DNA of 64,000 bases from Hymenolepis diminuta (taxonomy: Eukaryota; Platyhelminthes; Cestoda; Cyclophyllidea; Hymenolepididae). The notes beneath the pieces are model-generated. The model was not told the origin of the DNA, made no database searches, and saw only the letters and a list, made by a program, of their open reading frames with translations. A program made the position numbers and the translations under genes. The stretch covers positions 677,883-741,882 of the forward strand of contig CAADRB010000004.1 in the NCBI GenBank assembly GCA_900708905.1, given 5' to 3'. Below, piece after piece: positions 1 to 12,012 of this stretch (its first letter is position 1; every line of letters starts with the position of its first letter).

Positions 1-1732
1 GGATTGAACAACGAGAGATGCGCCTGGCGAGCTGGGGTCCACCCTGTGTCTATGTGTGTAATGGAGGCTATTTATAATCGACACTTTGGGTGAGGACACG
101 CATAAAGATATGGTTATATGCGCGCCTTAATTGGTCGGGACGACTGTAGGAAAAGGAGGGGCCGGTGCAGACAGGACTGGTTAATATCGGGGTTGATTAA
201 ACGGTGTCTGCTACTATCGTCTGAGGTATGTTTACCTTTTCCGGGTCGATGAGACATAGACCAGTTGAGGACACACGATGTTTGTTTATGGAGTGTTTGG
301 GTCACAGGAATGGTTAAAGGGTTACAGAGATAACTTATGAGGACAAGATAATCAAATTTGGTGATAATTAGGAATGCTGTAAGATAAAATATTTCAGAGA
401 AGAGGGATTCATCCTTCAAAGCCTTGCAACCTTCCTCAGATGCACTATAATGTTTACCAGAAGGATTAAAACTTTAAATTCAAGTATTCAGTGATAGAAA
501 TTTCAAAAATTAGAAGGGAATCAATGCAGACTACAAATTATTTGGTTTGTGTTATTTTAGAAGACGCGGATTTTTGAATAGGAAACCTATACTGAAGTAG
601 AATTTAAATTGACAAATTACTGAAATTTAGCTACATAAAATGCAAATACTGATCATAGCAAAACCTACGGTTGCAAACGGGACCGATTGTTACTCAAAAG
701 CGATAGAGAGTTGGACTTTTAAGTTCTAGAATTAGTGATTTTGCATTCCTTCAAATAATGCATTTCCCTCTCCTAATCGTTCCTCGGTTTCGATCATTTA
801 TACTGATCAAGTAAACTTAATAAAATTAATTAATTACTAAATTGATATCCGGTTTACTAGTTAGTCCCAAATTTTCTACTGTTGATCCAATACTTTGTGC
901 AAGGGTAACTGTATAATGCTCTTATTTCAGTAAATACTGGGATGCTTAAAACATTACAGTTTTTGGTTCTGCTGAATTGAATTCATAAGCTTCGTTCCTC
1001 GTACACTAATTTAACGATTATTTGTCTTCACTTCTTTACCGTGAAACGGAATCCCACCACCGCCGCATTATTGGTTAAACTTATACATCTCATACCTCCC
1101 AGTGTATTTTTTCTTAAAAAATTGTAGGATTTCTCCCTGTTTAATCTATTAGCTCTGAGACAATCTCGATGGCTACGGAGATGTGTTCCGGTGCCTGTCT
1201 AGTTTATTACGGCGTAATCAAATACCTGACTTTGAGACTGTAACATTGGCTGTGACCCCCTAAAATTCGTAAAAAAATATTTCGGTAGACGTCAAATATC
1301 AAAATGCGGTTTGTGTGTAATCTTGACAGCTAGACAAAAAACTCATATCGGGGATTTGTCTCAATGCCACTTCATTAATGTTCTGGTCACTTATATTATC
1401 AATATGAATATCCTCTTTACGCCACGGCGGCAATATGGTTATTTAAATCTACAAATCATCCCAAATGTGTACAAATTTCTTTGTCCGTACCTTAGTGCAC
1501 ATGTGCATTAATTTTAATTTCAAGCCCCGAAGCTGACGTATCCAAAGCTACGTGAACGAAAAAGTCGATAAGTTAGCATAAGCAAGCAGCCATTGGAGGG
1601 TTTGTCACATTCTTGTTTACATAAATTACTGCCCATAAGAAGTACTGGCACATTTTATTAGTTTCGACTGACTAGAGTAGTTCCGTAAGATACAATATGA
1701 TGACTAGTTTTCCAATAGTTGTTTAGAGCATA
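1..1732. other. Upstream intergenic region of the GLMP-like gene
   Basis: I see no convincing exon here. The first 350 bases are richer in G and purines than the rest and could be an old repeat. Open frames in this stretch are short and have no recognisable family or splice context. Just before the first ATG of the downstream gene there is a pyrimidine run ending in an AG (tttccaatag, about 1708-1718). It could be a 5' UTR intron acceptor or a spliced-leader acceptor, but this is inference only. Confidence 0.4.
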
Positions 1733-4700
1733 ATGCCGAAATCCGTTTACATAATTTTCCTTCTTCTTCTAATGTGGATTTCCCTAATAAGTGTTGAGGC
1801 CGCAAAAGACTACAAAATCTATCGGAATCCCAGTTGTACCCCGGCCAATAATTGTACACTTAATGAGACGAAAATAATCCAAATTATTGCCAAACACCCC
1901 AACAAAACACTTCATTTTCTCCTTCCTGGAAATAACCCTGCGGCTCCTCTCTCAGTTATAATGTTAGAAGCGGACGCTAATACCGACCAATTGAGTGTGA
2001 ATTGGACAAGTTTCCTCTCTCAAAAAGGAGGCTTTTCAAATTCAACATCACTTGAGGGTGTCCGTACTTCCTATGGTTTCATTATTAATCAGGTACGTTT
2101 GTTATCTCCCAAAAATATCTCAAGTTAACTGGTTAAAGTACATTTATATCAATCACTCCGTTCAGCGAGCATCATAAGTTCGTGTTCATTTCCATGTTTG
2201 ATAATATTATGACTATATTAGTCTACTTATCAATGAATCTAGCTATATTTGAATCGCCCAGTGTACCAAGGTACTGAAGAGAACTATAATATTGTGCAAC
2301 AGTGGATTAGTAGCCAACGTGCTTCCGGTAAGTCAGGAATTCTGAAATCAGGGTCCATAGGCGCCTATCCAGTGATACTGGACAAACGATCGCACTAATT
2401 GATTCCAGTCAACGGGAAAAGTGTTTGAATGGGAAATTTCTTAAAGACTACACGGTACATTTAAGTGTTGAAAACTCTTCATTTGGTCGACTTAGACCCT
2501 TCCTACAATGACATAATATTGCTCATTTTACTCCATAAGGGTGAGTCATCAAACTTAAGAGATGGATTACAGAAAATAAAATTATAACTTTGCTGTAGTT
2601 GCATACAGCGCCAATTTTTTTCTGAGCGTTTGTACTATTTGACTTTCCAGTGAGAAGCAATTATATTCTCCAAGTGAGAAAGATTTAAGAAACTTGGAGG
2701 AAAGTAAGTTGATAAAAATCAGAAGAAGAAATCGTTACGTATTCATAAAACAGGTTTAGGAAATCAAAATTATGAAACAGTGCTGTTTTATCATAAATTG
2801 GCTAATCTTAAGATTGTATTAAATAAGAATATAATATACGGGAATATAGAAATAAATAGTCTATTATGTATATTCGTGCGAGTGTGAAGGAGCTGGACAT
2901 TTTTATTTGACGGATAGGAATCGGATATAAATGGGATAAAATGAGTCATAATGTGCATAAGTAAGGTTTTGAGTAAACACTGAGGTGTGAATGTAAGAGA
3001 ACAACGCAAAGACGAACGGGGAAACTGATAACGGTTGAGAGATTAGAGACGTAGTCGATCCAACCTACTACAGAATGACAGACGTCTACCTTTCAAAATC
3101 GGTCCTAAAGAAGGGAGAGGGGAATTGAAAAGGAAAAACTCAACCAACTTAACAATTTCAGAATGGATAGTTGAGTGGATATATTAAGAAATGAATTTCA
3201 ATAAGCGGTAATTTTACCTCAACTTTACGGAAGAAAGATTCAACTCTGCCATGCTTAGATAAATTCACTTGCCTATGGAAAACCACATTTCCATCATCAG
3301 AAATTTGAAATTAGTGTTGAACAAAATGTAATATGCAAAGCAATGGTAAGAAGAGAGGATGGAATGAAAAGTGTGAGACAATAACTTGTCTATTCAAGAC
3401 GTGAAATGTCTTATTTACAGTGGTCTCTCTCCTGGCTTCTGTCTTAAATGAAGAACTCATAGTATATTTCAGATATTCTCCGTTCGTCTACACATTCGAG
3501 ACCGACTATTTATTTAAACTATTATAAGTCGACTCCAGTAAACACAGATCAACACTTTTATATACCCATCAGATGCTTTCAGGTTCTTTCCTGACTTCTA
3601 ATTTCCATTAGACGCTAGTGGTTGAGCGATTCTGAGATGGAACTGGTCTTTCAGTGTGGTCATTCTAGTTAGCATTAAGAAACGAGTTTTATGTTTAACA
3701 TTCATTCTTGAGTGATTTCCTATGTAGATTTCCTTAGGGCTAGGTGTTATTACCCATAAATACGCATTCGCGTCTCTAGATGTTACTGATACCCCTGGGA
3801 TGCTGTGACGCTAGTTTTGGGTAGCTCAAAATACTCGTCTTAGCCCGCTATTTTTGTACCACTTCGTCAATTGAGCCCGGGCAATATTAGCAAACAGCCA
3901 AGTTAATGAGTAGAATTCAGAGAAGGTAACATCCAAGAAATGTCCATATTTTCAATTCCGAAATTCAGCACATACATTATGTCATTCAGCTGGCATTATG
4001 AAAAGATCGACAGCGTAGAGATCTGGACTCGCTAATTCCATAGTCGAGGGAGTCAATAGTGATTAACTGGCATCTTTATAATATTTTTTTAAGTTGAAAT
4101 TTTAATTATTTTTATTTACAGTTCTGTACGTACACTGACATCAATGATTCTGCAGAGATAACTCCAGACGATATCTCGCGTCAGTGCCTCCATATGTTGG
4201 GCAAGAATTTCAATTGGCAGCTAATTGATAATGCGGGTGGGCAGAATCCAGTGAAATTTGTCTACACCGCTCTGAGCTCCAATGACACTCAAGATGGCTT
4301 GGGAAATGTTACAGTCAGTGTAAGTTCCGGATTATGCATTTTGTGATGCTGAGTCAAACAGAAATATTGGGTTAAAGTTCACTAATAACAGAATGTACAT
4401 TTGATAAATTTGAATAAGGTGATAAATCTGGAGTCTCTCAGATGGAAAGTCTATGGCAAATTTTACTTAGTAATGCTGTTTAAATCGTTCATTGGAAATG
4501 AGCCGGTAAAAATCAATATATCCAACCAAAGACTTCTAAATTGGTGGATACGTCCGCTAATGTTATCGGTACTCTAGATGTTCCAATAGAGTTTCCTGCT
4601 TCAAAATTAGAATAAATTGGTAAGTTTGCATAAAAGTCTAACTATAAATTATGTGCCTGCATCATAATATTTTCCCAGAATTCATTTAGGTAATAGGGAA

Positions 4701-7700
4701 ATACTCATTCATTCACTCAAAATGTCACAGGTTCGAGACAACTTCCTTATTGCATTTCTCAGTGAATGTCGATTTTTTTCGCTGATTTCTCATCGACCTC
4801 CCGCCGTGATATTATAGAAACTTCCTGAATTTGGCCACATACTGTGTTTAACTCATCCGATCTATTACTTTGCGCAATTATAATTGCAATTTTTGTATTT
4901 AGTTTCGATCATTTGAGTTCCAGCCAACATTTGCAAATACATTCCAAAAAAGTATTAGGATGGTCAGTTTCGCATTGAAATGACAAATCAACTTCATTTG
5001 GAAAGCAGTGATTAAAAAGCGAACCCAGATTATCAACTCAAAGTTTAGAGAGTGTATAAAGTGTATTGATCAAATGCTACCACAAATATCTAATCGGTGG
5101 CGAAGATTGACTGCACCGTTAATGCTTGAAATCCCATTGAGCACTGAGTCAATTACTGTTGACATCTTTCTATCGGATTATAGTGAGCTGATAACCGAAT
5201 TCTGAGAATACCTCAGATTGGATTAATGCTATAGATGGTTTATAGTTAGTTGAATAAATATAATAGAAGGTTTCGCGTCCTTAATATATAATTTTAAAGC
5301 ATATTTTCATAAATTCTGTGATATTTGGCGCGTATTTGATTTCTGGCTATTAAAGCTTAATCATCTCTTAAAGTACAGGCAATTAACCATCTCACCACCT
5401 GTGCGCTGTTGCTGCAGGTTGACCCCATTATGGGACGCTTTAATTTGTCTTTGTTACCCCGAGATATCCTGCCTGTTACTAATTCCAAACAAGTCAACTA
5501 CAGACCTCCTCATCCTGCGGTGAAAATCTATGATAAACCTAGATGGTGTCCATAGATGTGATTTAACTCGTTGTTAGGCCAAGAGCTTTGTACGTGCATG
5601 ATGCCGATTTTAAAACAGAATTATCTACGTCACCGAGGCATGATATTCCAAAGGAAAGTTGGGGACATTATTGTTATTCGCTTTGATTCGTGAAAAGTTA
5701 ATTATTAAGACCCGATTTCACCGGGTTGCTTGCATTTATCATCCACCAATGCTGACCATTTAGAAAGGAAAACTAGCTTTGATTTAAATCGAATAGGGTT
5801 GCACTGACGATTTAGAAGTGCTGAGAGGCAAAAGAACAACGGTCTTCCTTCTATCCCTTTGGGTGGCAAACTTGATGTGTCTGGCGATCACACAAACGGG
5901 ATTTTGGGACTGATCGTTACTGGAATAACTTTACAGATGGAAGATTTTACTATTTTTGACTTAAAGGTGCAACTTCACGTCACTATTGGCCGTCTGAACT
6001 AGAGTTACAGTAGGAAATAACTTAGGAGAGACTAGTAAAGTTGGAGATTGAATAGAAATATTAGAAGAATTTAGAGAAACAGTGGTAATAGATGTGTTAG
6101 AAACGTTAGAAGACATGTTAGCTTCATTATTATGCGGAAAAACCTCTATTTCTGCAGACAAACTTTCAGACATTTAGTAAATATTGAGCAATCCACTGTT
6201 TTTTCTGAGGAATCGAGTACTTTTTGCTTTTGAAAGCGTAAAATCATCAGGATGGTAAATAATATGCGCTCGTCACTAGTTATAGTCTTATAAGCTTTGC
6301 GAATAGCCCGTTTAGCTCGTTTTTATAAGTATCCAAATTTTATTAATAATTAGCAATAACATGTTAATTAAATTTCTTTGAATAAAAATTATCTTTATCT
6401 AACATTGACGAGGGTGTAGTTCATGTTATTTTGCATCGATGAAGCGATTCGGAGGGTATTGGGAAGCCTTCAAAATTTAATACGAAAAATGCTGTTTTTA
6501 TCACTGCCTGTGGACAATTAATATGTATATCGGATAGAGCGTTATTATCTGGACCTCTAAGTGACTTCAATTATTAAACTTTGGAAATTCATTAGAGAAA
6601 ATGTTCTGAACTGGTGAAGTACTAAGGAGCCTCTCTGATGAGATGCATCATTATGATTTCTCCTATCTTTGCAATTTGCCGGATCGTTTTGTAGAAGTGC
6701 ACCGATAAGTATTGACCTGTAGCCTCTGACTGGCAGACATGTGCGTTGGCAGTAACGCCACTGATCCACAAATATGATATGATAATTTGACACTTTTTGT
6801 TTCAGATTCTCTTCCCAAAGAGTGAAGCTGATATGCCCAGTGGAAGTAGTCTTTACTTAACTCCCAAAATGGGACTCATTTTCGAAATTAGCATCGATGG
6901 GGTTAAAACGTCGGATCATGGTAGAATTGCTCCAATTCTCATTCCATTTTCGCAGGATCCTGTTCATGTCAACGAAGACTTCCTTCAGACTACAAGCTTA
7001 ACCGATGATTATGAAGAAGTGGTAAGTATGCACGTATTACCCATTGTTGTGAACAATTAAATCATAGGAGCCCTAGACTTGAATAGACAGATTTGATGGC
7101 GCTACCGTACATTCTGGCTTCTAGAATATTTATTTCCTACTTGCATCGAACTTCACCCCGAAGCTGGTAAACTACAATGGGTGGGTAGAATGATGAATTA
7201 CTGATAAGAGAGGGAAGCTGGTTTAAAAACTGACGCGAATATCAAGGTCACTACTCGATGAATATTATTGTGATTGTACAGGTTAAATAGCTTAGTGGCA
7301 AAACTAATCTTGAAATAAATGTCAAGATTAATTAATTTGTACGATAGAATGAGAATTCGAACCATTCCAACTTAAATTAACTTGAATGACCTCTAAAAAT
7401 TAAGAATTCTACAGAACGGGAAAGATGCTACAGGGCAAGCAGTGAATGATAAAATCGGCAAAATAACCAACATTTTCACAAATAAGAGATCGGAAGCATC
7501 TATCTGAGAAACTAATAGAAAATGTTCAATGTTTCATTTGATCCAACTAACGATTAGCTAATAATCGCATTAAAAACGAATTGGACAAATGAGGTGCAAT
7601 TCTGTCAATATCGTATTCGGCAGTGGGGACGAAAAGTAAAATATGAAGAGTTCCTTCGTAATAGTCAAAGATTTCTCCCATTTTCGGGTTATTCGCGTCT

Positions 7701-10700
7701 TTATATCCTTCGCAAATCGAAATACTTGGGAAGTTGTTTTCTTTTAAAGATGTGTTTATTCCAAAGCAGTAGGTAGGACGTTTTTCCTATTTTCGTAAAT
7801 GAAAGCTTGCACTTACTTGAACATAAATGCATAAATCAAAATAAGGTGTACACCACTTCCATCATCATTTTTTAATATTAGCTAAAGTTTGGAGCTTTTG
7901 AATCCTTAAATGAAAAGGTTTCTAGAATTAAAAAAACAATAAGAAAGGATTCAATGATCGAGTAATTCTTACGTGGGCATAAAATAGGTGCTGTAAAATG
8001 TGAAACTCTGGTGGAATGCAGATTTCTCAACAGGTAGGCTTTAGGATGATAATCACCTGCTCAGAATAAGTGCTGAAAACCACTTCACTTTTACCGACTT
8101 TAGAAATTTTCAGGTGGATATTCGCAATTCATTCAGTCGTAAAGATTTCTTCTCTCAGTGCAGCTCGCTTTCTCGTTCTACGGCATATTACTTTCAATTA
8201 TCAATTATCTTTAAAGTCTGTAACACATTAGGATTTCGAATACAGATCTCATTAGCGAACAAATTTAATGCGAATTTGCTGTCATTCTCAATGTTGTTTA
8301 TGTAAACCGAAAGAGAGAGTGCCTGATCCTTCATGTGATATTCACTGTAAATAGTGATTCATCCTCCATTTGTGTTCGCTTTCGTATTGGACTAGCAGAT
8401 GATGAGTAAATTTTACAAATATGACAATTCTCAGTTTAACCAAGACTTACAATAGTATCGGTAGATACGACTTTATTCACCTAGATATTCAAGAGAGAAC
8501 CATCCTGGATTGATTAAAGAATAGCTTCCAATTTTTATATAAGAAGAAACATGAGAATAATACGCACAACGTGGATTTTTTTTTAAACTCAAGTAGCACA
8601 TAAGCGTCCACTTCACGTTATAGAACATGCTGTCATGGGTCTTGGTTTTGCACCCACTTGAATACATGCTTTTTCAATGATCCATTACCGTCCTTGCACT
8701 CAGACTATCGGCTTCTGAACATTATAGTGCGACAATAACTTGACACACTCTTTACTATTTAATTGTTTGGAGATAGAATAGAATAGTAAACATTAAACTC
8801 CTAGAAAAAAATTATTTAGCGTGTTTTATTCCGGAAACGTATCTTTAAATTCAATAATGAGCACACACACAAAAAATATAAGGACTTTCACTAATCTGCT
8901 ACCTGTTAAGATATTACTACATGAAGTATTAAAAAAATGTTGAAATAAATGCACAAGCTGAATTCCTTTTCGATTTTGACTAAACACACTTACCAATAAC
9001 TGGGAGAAAATTAGCATTAAAAGCCATTGGCTACCGACCTTCTAAGGGGAAAGTATCTAATTTTCAAATGTTTTGTCCTCCTTCTAATACGGTGCTAGCA
9101 ATTTGTACTGGCGTAATTTGCCCTTAATTACCTTAGACTTTGAGTTTCCGGCCTAATGGTGTTTTCTTTTCAATTAGCAGAATCATTGTCGCTAAATTAT
9201 GGAGCATTTAAACTTATTCCTGTATTTTACTCTCACCAAATAGTTGTACAATCTTCACTTGGCACGTCGTAAAATTGTCGCCACGGCCAAGGACACGGTC
9301 GGCGTCAGAGTTTTAGGTCATACTCCAGCCTACATGCAGTGGGAGACTGTCTGTGAGGTGACACCCAACGGTCAAACTAAGAGGCGCGTCTATACAGCAC
9401 CACGATTGCGCATTCCCACGAAGACTGCCGGAAAGTATAAATACTCTCTGCCTCTGGCATACTATGGTGACACGTTCATCCAGAACAGAGGTGATGCTTA
9501 TGAAAATACAACTGTTGGTGCTCGTCTTCAAGCCCTCACATTTGGAACTCCACATGATGGTTTTTATGCCTCCACAAAATTCGTTCGATGGTGAGTTAAC
9601 GAAGCTTTTCAGTCACTTACATAATATGTTAACTGAATGAATAGATCAGGCAGTGATTTATTCTTGAATCGTTACCCGATATTTTCTAAATAACTATGAT
9701 AGGTGAAAGTGAATATTAACCGACTTATTGTTTAGTTTTTCCCTCTAGTTAGTTCCTTATAATATACTTTCCAAAATACAAGGATTCATTCGTATTCGTA
9801 ATTCCTCTTTAAGAGCGGCAACAATCAGTTTCTGCTTTAAAGCGTACTGCGGCATTGTTTAGTAATTGGTAATTACTACTTTCAGTGTGCTTGTTCTAAT
9901 CCCTTGTATATGACAACTCTTTTATGCTGTGATAGGACCCCTGTGAAACCAAGGATTCTCCTAACTTTTTACAGAAAAAAGCCTTCCTCAAACCAGAACT
10001 CCAAAAGATTGTTGGAGACCGAAAATGTAATCATATAACAGAAATGAAAGCTCGAGGGAGATATAAATGGGACTGATGAATGAGAAAAATGGAAAACAAA
10101 ACAGACTGGGTTGTGTCATACAAACTAACTAATAAGAAGCAGAGTAGCCTATTAGATGAATAAACAGCAAAAATTGATTCTATGACAAGAATTGGGGTTC
10201 GAGAGTCAAAATATAATCCAAACCCAATTTTGGGTTTTATTAAAAACCCAACGCTTGACACTTTAGTTGAGTTCAACTGTTTTGATTGGGCTATTAGTAG
10301 TAAATATGAATTCTGTCAAAAAAATTATAAGGGAATAAATGCTAAGGGCACTAAATATAAAGTTACAAGTGGCAAGAAGAAAGGCATGGGATTTGTAAAG
10401 ATAGTTCTTTCGATGAGACTTTAGAGGACGCGATAGAAAGAGGGTTACACAGTAGAAGATAAGTGAAGCTGCTGATGGAGGGAAATTGGCTAAGGGATCT
10501 GACTGTAGGAGTTAGCCGGCAGGGGTTGGAGCGGAGTCGATTAGATGTGAGGTAGAAACAGGGATAAGATCATGTCTGAGTATTTATAGAATCAGTGAGG
10601 AATTAAAGTAGTTAAAGGACAATATGAGAATCCAGCTGTGAACGTAGGGGTAAACAAATGGCTGTTAAGATATTGAAAGGAAAGTGGAGTATTGTCAGAC

Positions 10701-11908
10701 AATGATATGAGTTTTGATAGACGGGCCAACGTACGCATGAAGGTAAGATCTGACTGGTTGAAAGCAGTTCTGACAATCTAAACAAGCACTGAAATTTTAC
10801 CAGACAATAGTTTTGCCATTAATCGTTTGAAATGAAAACACAAAAGTGTCTTTAAAATAGTGACTTATGTGTTCTACGTACGACTTTGAGTATGATCATC
10901 TTCTCAGACTCGTTTAGGGCATGCGTTTCCTAATACGCCTCTTAACAAAAATCACCTTCAGGAGTTTCACTTAATTTTGTCACCACTCTGTTGATCATTT
11001 CAATCATTGTGGGTAATAATACCTTTCGCTAGATATGTATGGGTAAATACCAAACCCGTGACCTCTGACTTGGCAGATGTACCCCTTATTTTACCTGACA
11101 GCTGGGAAGAATAAGCACTATGATATATCTAAGGAGTTCCAGAGCGTCGCGAATTTAAATTCTTCCGAAAACTTATCCGAGTTGTTTTGTAAAGAAGCAT
11201 CTAAACTAGATTCGTTGAACATTAAATATTCGAGGAAAGGCCTCACTTGCAATCTGCTCTTAGCATTACTATACCAGTGTCGTAAAAGAGTAGTACTTGC
11301 AGACCTCCTAATAAACTCGGTTATCAATTTGAATGACTACTGAGCTTCAGATATATGGTTTTTTGGCCTTTGTAAGACCTTGAGAATGTAAAGAAGACTA
11401 GTATTAGTTACTTGCTCTTTTGATAGATAATAATTATACCCAAGTTTCATCTGCTTTATGAACTCTGATTGCTATTACTTTGGCATGCTATACCATGTTA
11501 AGCAAACAATAGTCCAATAGTTGTCCAAGTGTTTAACATTCATTTGCCATTTTTGCACTTAGGCGAGGTGTCTTGAGCATGGGAGAGCCCGTAGAGATCC
11601 CTGATCGCACAGATCAGGTTCGACTTGGATTGGCAATTACAATTCCGCTGATGCTCCTCATCACCGTGACAATCGTGGTAGCATTTGTCGTTAAACGTCG
11701 ACGGACTAATCAAAACGATGGCTCTACAGAACCACTTCTGCAACGCAACGAAGATCCCGTGATGCCCAGATTTGGTATCGATCTACCTTGTCTGAGAGGT
11801 CACTCATGTCTTGGAGGTCGCCTTTGTCTCAATCGACGACGAAGCTTAGCAAGCCCGACTTTACCCGAACGTCCACGTGACGAAGACAATGAAAATCTTG
11901 ATGTCTAA
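1733..11908 (+). CDS. GLMP: Glycosylated lysosomal membrane protein (GLMP/NCU-G1 family), five exons
   Basis: Exons are 1733-2092, 4122-4319, 6806-7021, 9244-9590 and 11563-11908. All introns are gt-ag, and the frame stays open across every junction (phases 0, 0, 0, 2), giving 488 aa. Residues 1-23 form a signal peptide ending VEA. The lumenal part has many N-glycosylation sequons (for example N40, N44, N57, N90, N103, N128, N174, N182). It carries the family's LSVNWTSFLS-type segment (residues 87-96) and a later DDY segment before the YNLHLARRK strand. A transmembrane helix lies at about 395-417, followed by a basic KRRR stop-transfer and a 71-residue cytosolic tail. In animals GLMP is a type I lysosomal membrane protein that partners the MFSD1 transporter; that role is known for the family, not seen here. 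The protein is longer than the roughly 400-residue vertebrate form, mainly in the C-terminal tail. The start is the first ATG before the signal peptide. The introns (1972-2486 nt) are far longer than those of the dynein light chains in this window. Confidence 0.9.
2093..4121 (+). other. GLMP intron 1
   Basis: A 2029-nt gt-ag intron between codons 120 and 121 of the GLMP-like gene. It begins gtacgt and ends in a T-rich tract before ttacag. I see no recognisable gene or repeat inside. A stretch around 2260-2330 has an open frame next to splice-like sites, but the exon 1 to exon 2 join already matches the family without it. Confidence 0.6.
4320..6805 (+). other. GLMP intron 2
   Basis: A 2486-nt gt-ag intron (gtaagt ... 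tttcag), phase 0. It contains a tRNA-derived SINE-like copy on the opposite strand near its 3' end (listed separately). The remainder is AT-rich with no gene that I can support. Confidence 0.6.
6600..6776 (-). mobile_element. tRNA-derived SINE-like copy 1
   Basis: Read on the minus strand from about 6776, this shows a tRNA-like promoter. An A-box-like segment TGGATCAGTGGCGTTAC (6752-6768) is followed by a segment containing CTGCCAGTCAGAGG, which is shared with four other copies in the window. The B-box that should follow is eroded. The body downstream is AT-rich and its end is uncertain; I set it by eye. It lies in antisense orientation in GLMP intron 2, only about 30 bp from the exon 3 acceptor. 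The SINE assignment is inferred from the tRNA-like layout and from mutual similarity of the copies, not from a database match. Confidence 0.6.
7022..9243 (+). other. GLMP intron 3
   Basis: A 2222-nt gt-ag intron (gtaagt ... aaatag), phase 0. It joins the codon for V258 to the LYNLHLARR segment, as expected for this family. It is AT-rich with several short open frames that lack coding character. I see no mobile element in it. Confidence 0.6.
10430..10760. repeat. Purine-rich dispersed repeat candidate (family R4), copy 1
   Basis: This is a G/A-rich block unlike the surrounding AT-rich intron. The segment ggagttagccggcagggg (about 10509-10526) resembles ggaggagcttgccagcag in the reverse complement of the block near 63.5 kb. 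The same style of sequence occurs at 30.6-31.1 kb. The match is diverged and was made by eye, so family membership is tentative. Confidence 0.3.
10706..10775. repeat. Short dispersed repeat pair (R3), copy 1
   Basis: The segment tgatagacgggccaacgt followed by gaaggtaagatctgactggt aligns with tgatagacgggacaatgt and gcgttaagatcgtgctgatt at 21144-21200. The two share most bases over about 55 positions. The AACGTACGC-like core resembles a tRNA-type head, but no clear A and B boxes are visible. Confidence 0.4.
10975..11082 (-). mobile_element. tRNA-derived SINE-like copy 2 (5'-truncated)
   Basis: On the minus strand this reads ATCTGCCAAGTCAGAGGTCA and then a GGGTTTGG sequence where the B-box would be. 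It continues into GATTGAAATGATC, which matches the segment after the B-box in copies 3, 4 and 5. The A-box part is missing or eroded. It lies antisense in GLMP intron 4. Confidence 0.6.
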
Positions 11909-12006
11909 ATTGAGTTATACTCTATTACGTTCGTTAACTGTACATTAATATCTCCTCAGACGTTATTATTTTGTCCTTTAAAATTTTGATCAATTTAATA
12001 CGATTA

Positions 12007-12012
12007 AATAAA
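12007..12012 (+). promoter_or_regulatory. Polyadenylation signal AATAAA of the GLMP-like gene
   Basis: A canonical AATAAA lies about 100 nt after the stop codon of the GLMP-like gene in an A-rich stretch. It is the first such hexamer on this strand after the stop, which supports a short 3' UTR. Confidence 0.6.

Larger units (their letters stand above)
9591..11562 (+). other. GLMP intron 4
   Basis: A 1972-nt phase-2 gt-ag intron (gtgagt ... acttag). The split codon is restored as TGG (W374). It carries a purine-rich stretch at about 10430-10760 and a SINE-like copy at about 10975-11082, both listed separately. The open frame at 11077-11343 begins inside or beside the SINE head and is not treated as a gene. 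Confidence 0.6.

Noticed and set aside
114..419. 101-aa minus-strand open frame at the left edge
   Set aside because: No domain or ATG-context support was found, it sits in an unusual G-rich stretch that may be repeat-derived, and neighbouring sequence is missing on the left.
2260..2330. Possible extra GLMP exon within intron 1
   Set aside because: The direct join of exon 1 (FIINQ) to exon 2 (FCTYTD) already fits the family and both ends are phase 0, so an added exon is unnecessary.
4731..4745. B-box-like ggttcgagacaac, possible tRNA gene
   Set aside because: No A-box, acceptor stem or anticodon arm could be placed around it. The same holds for gagttcgattc near 22268.
11077..11343. 88-aa plus-strand open frame in GLMP intron 4
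   Set aside because: It begins at the edge of SINE-like copy 2, lies within an intron of a same-strand gene, and shows no domain or splice support.
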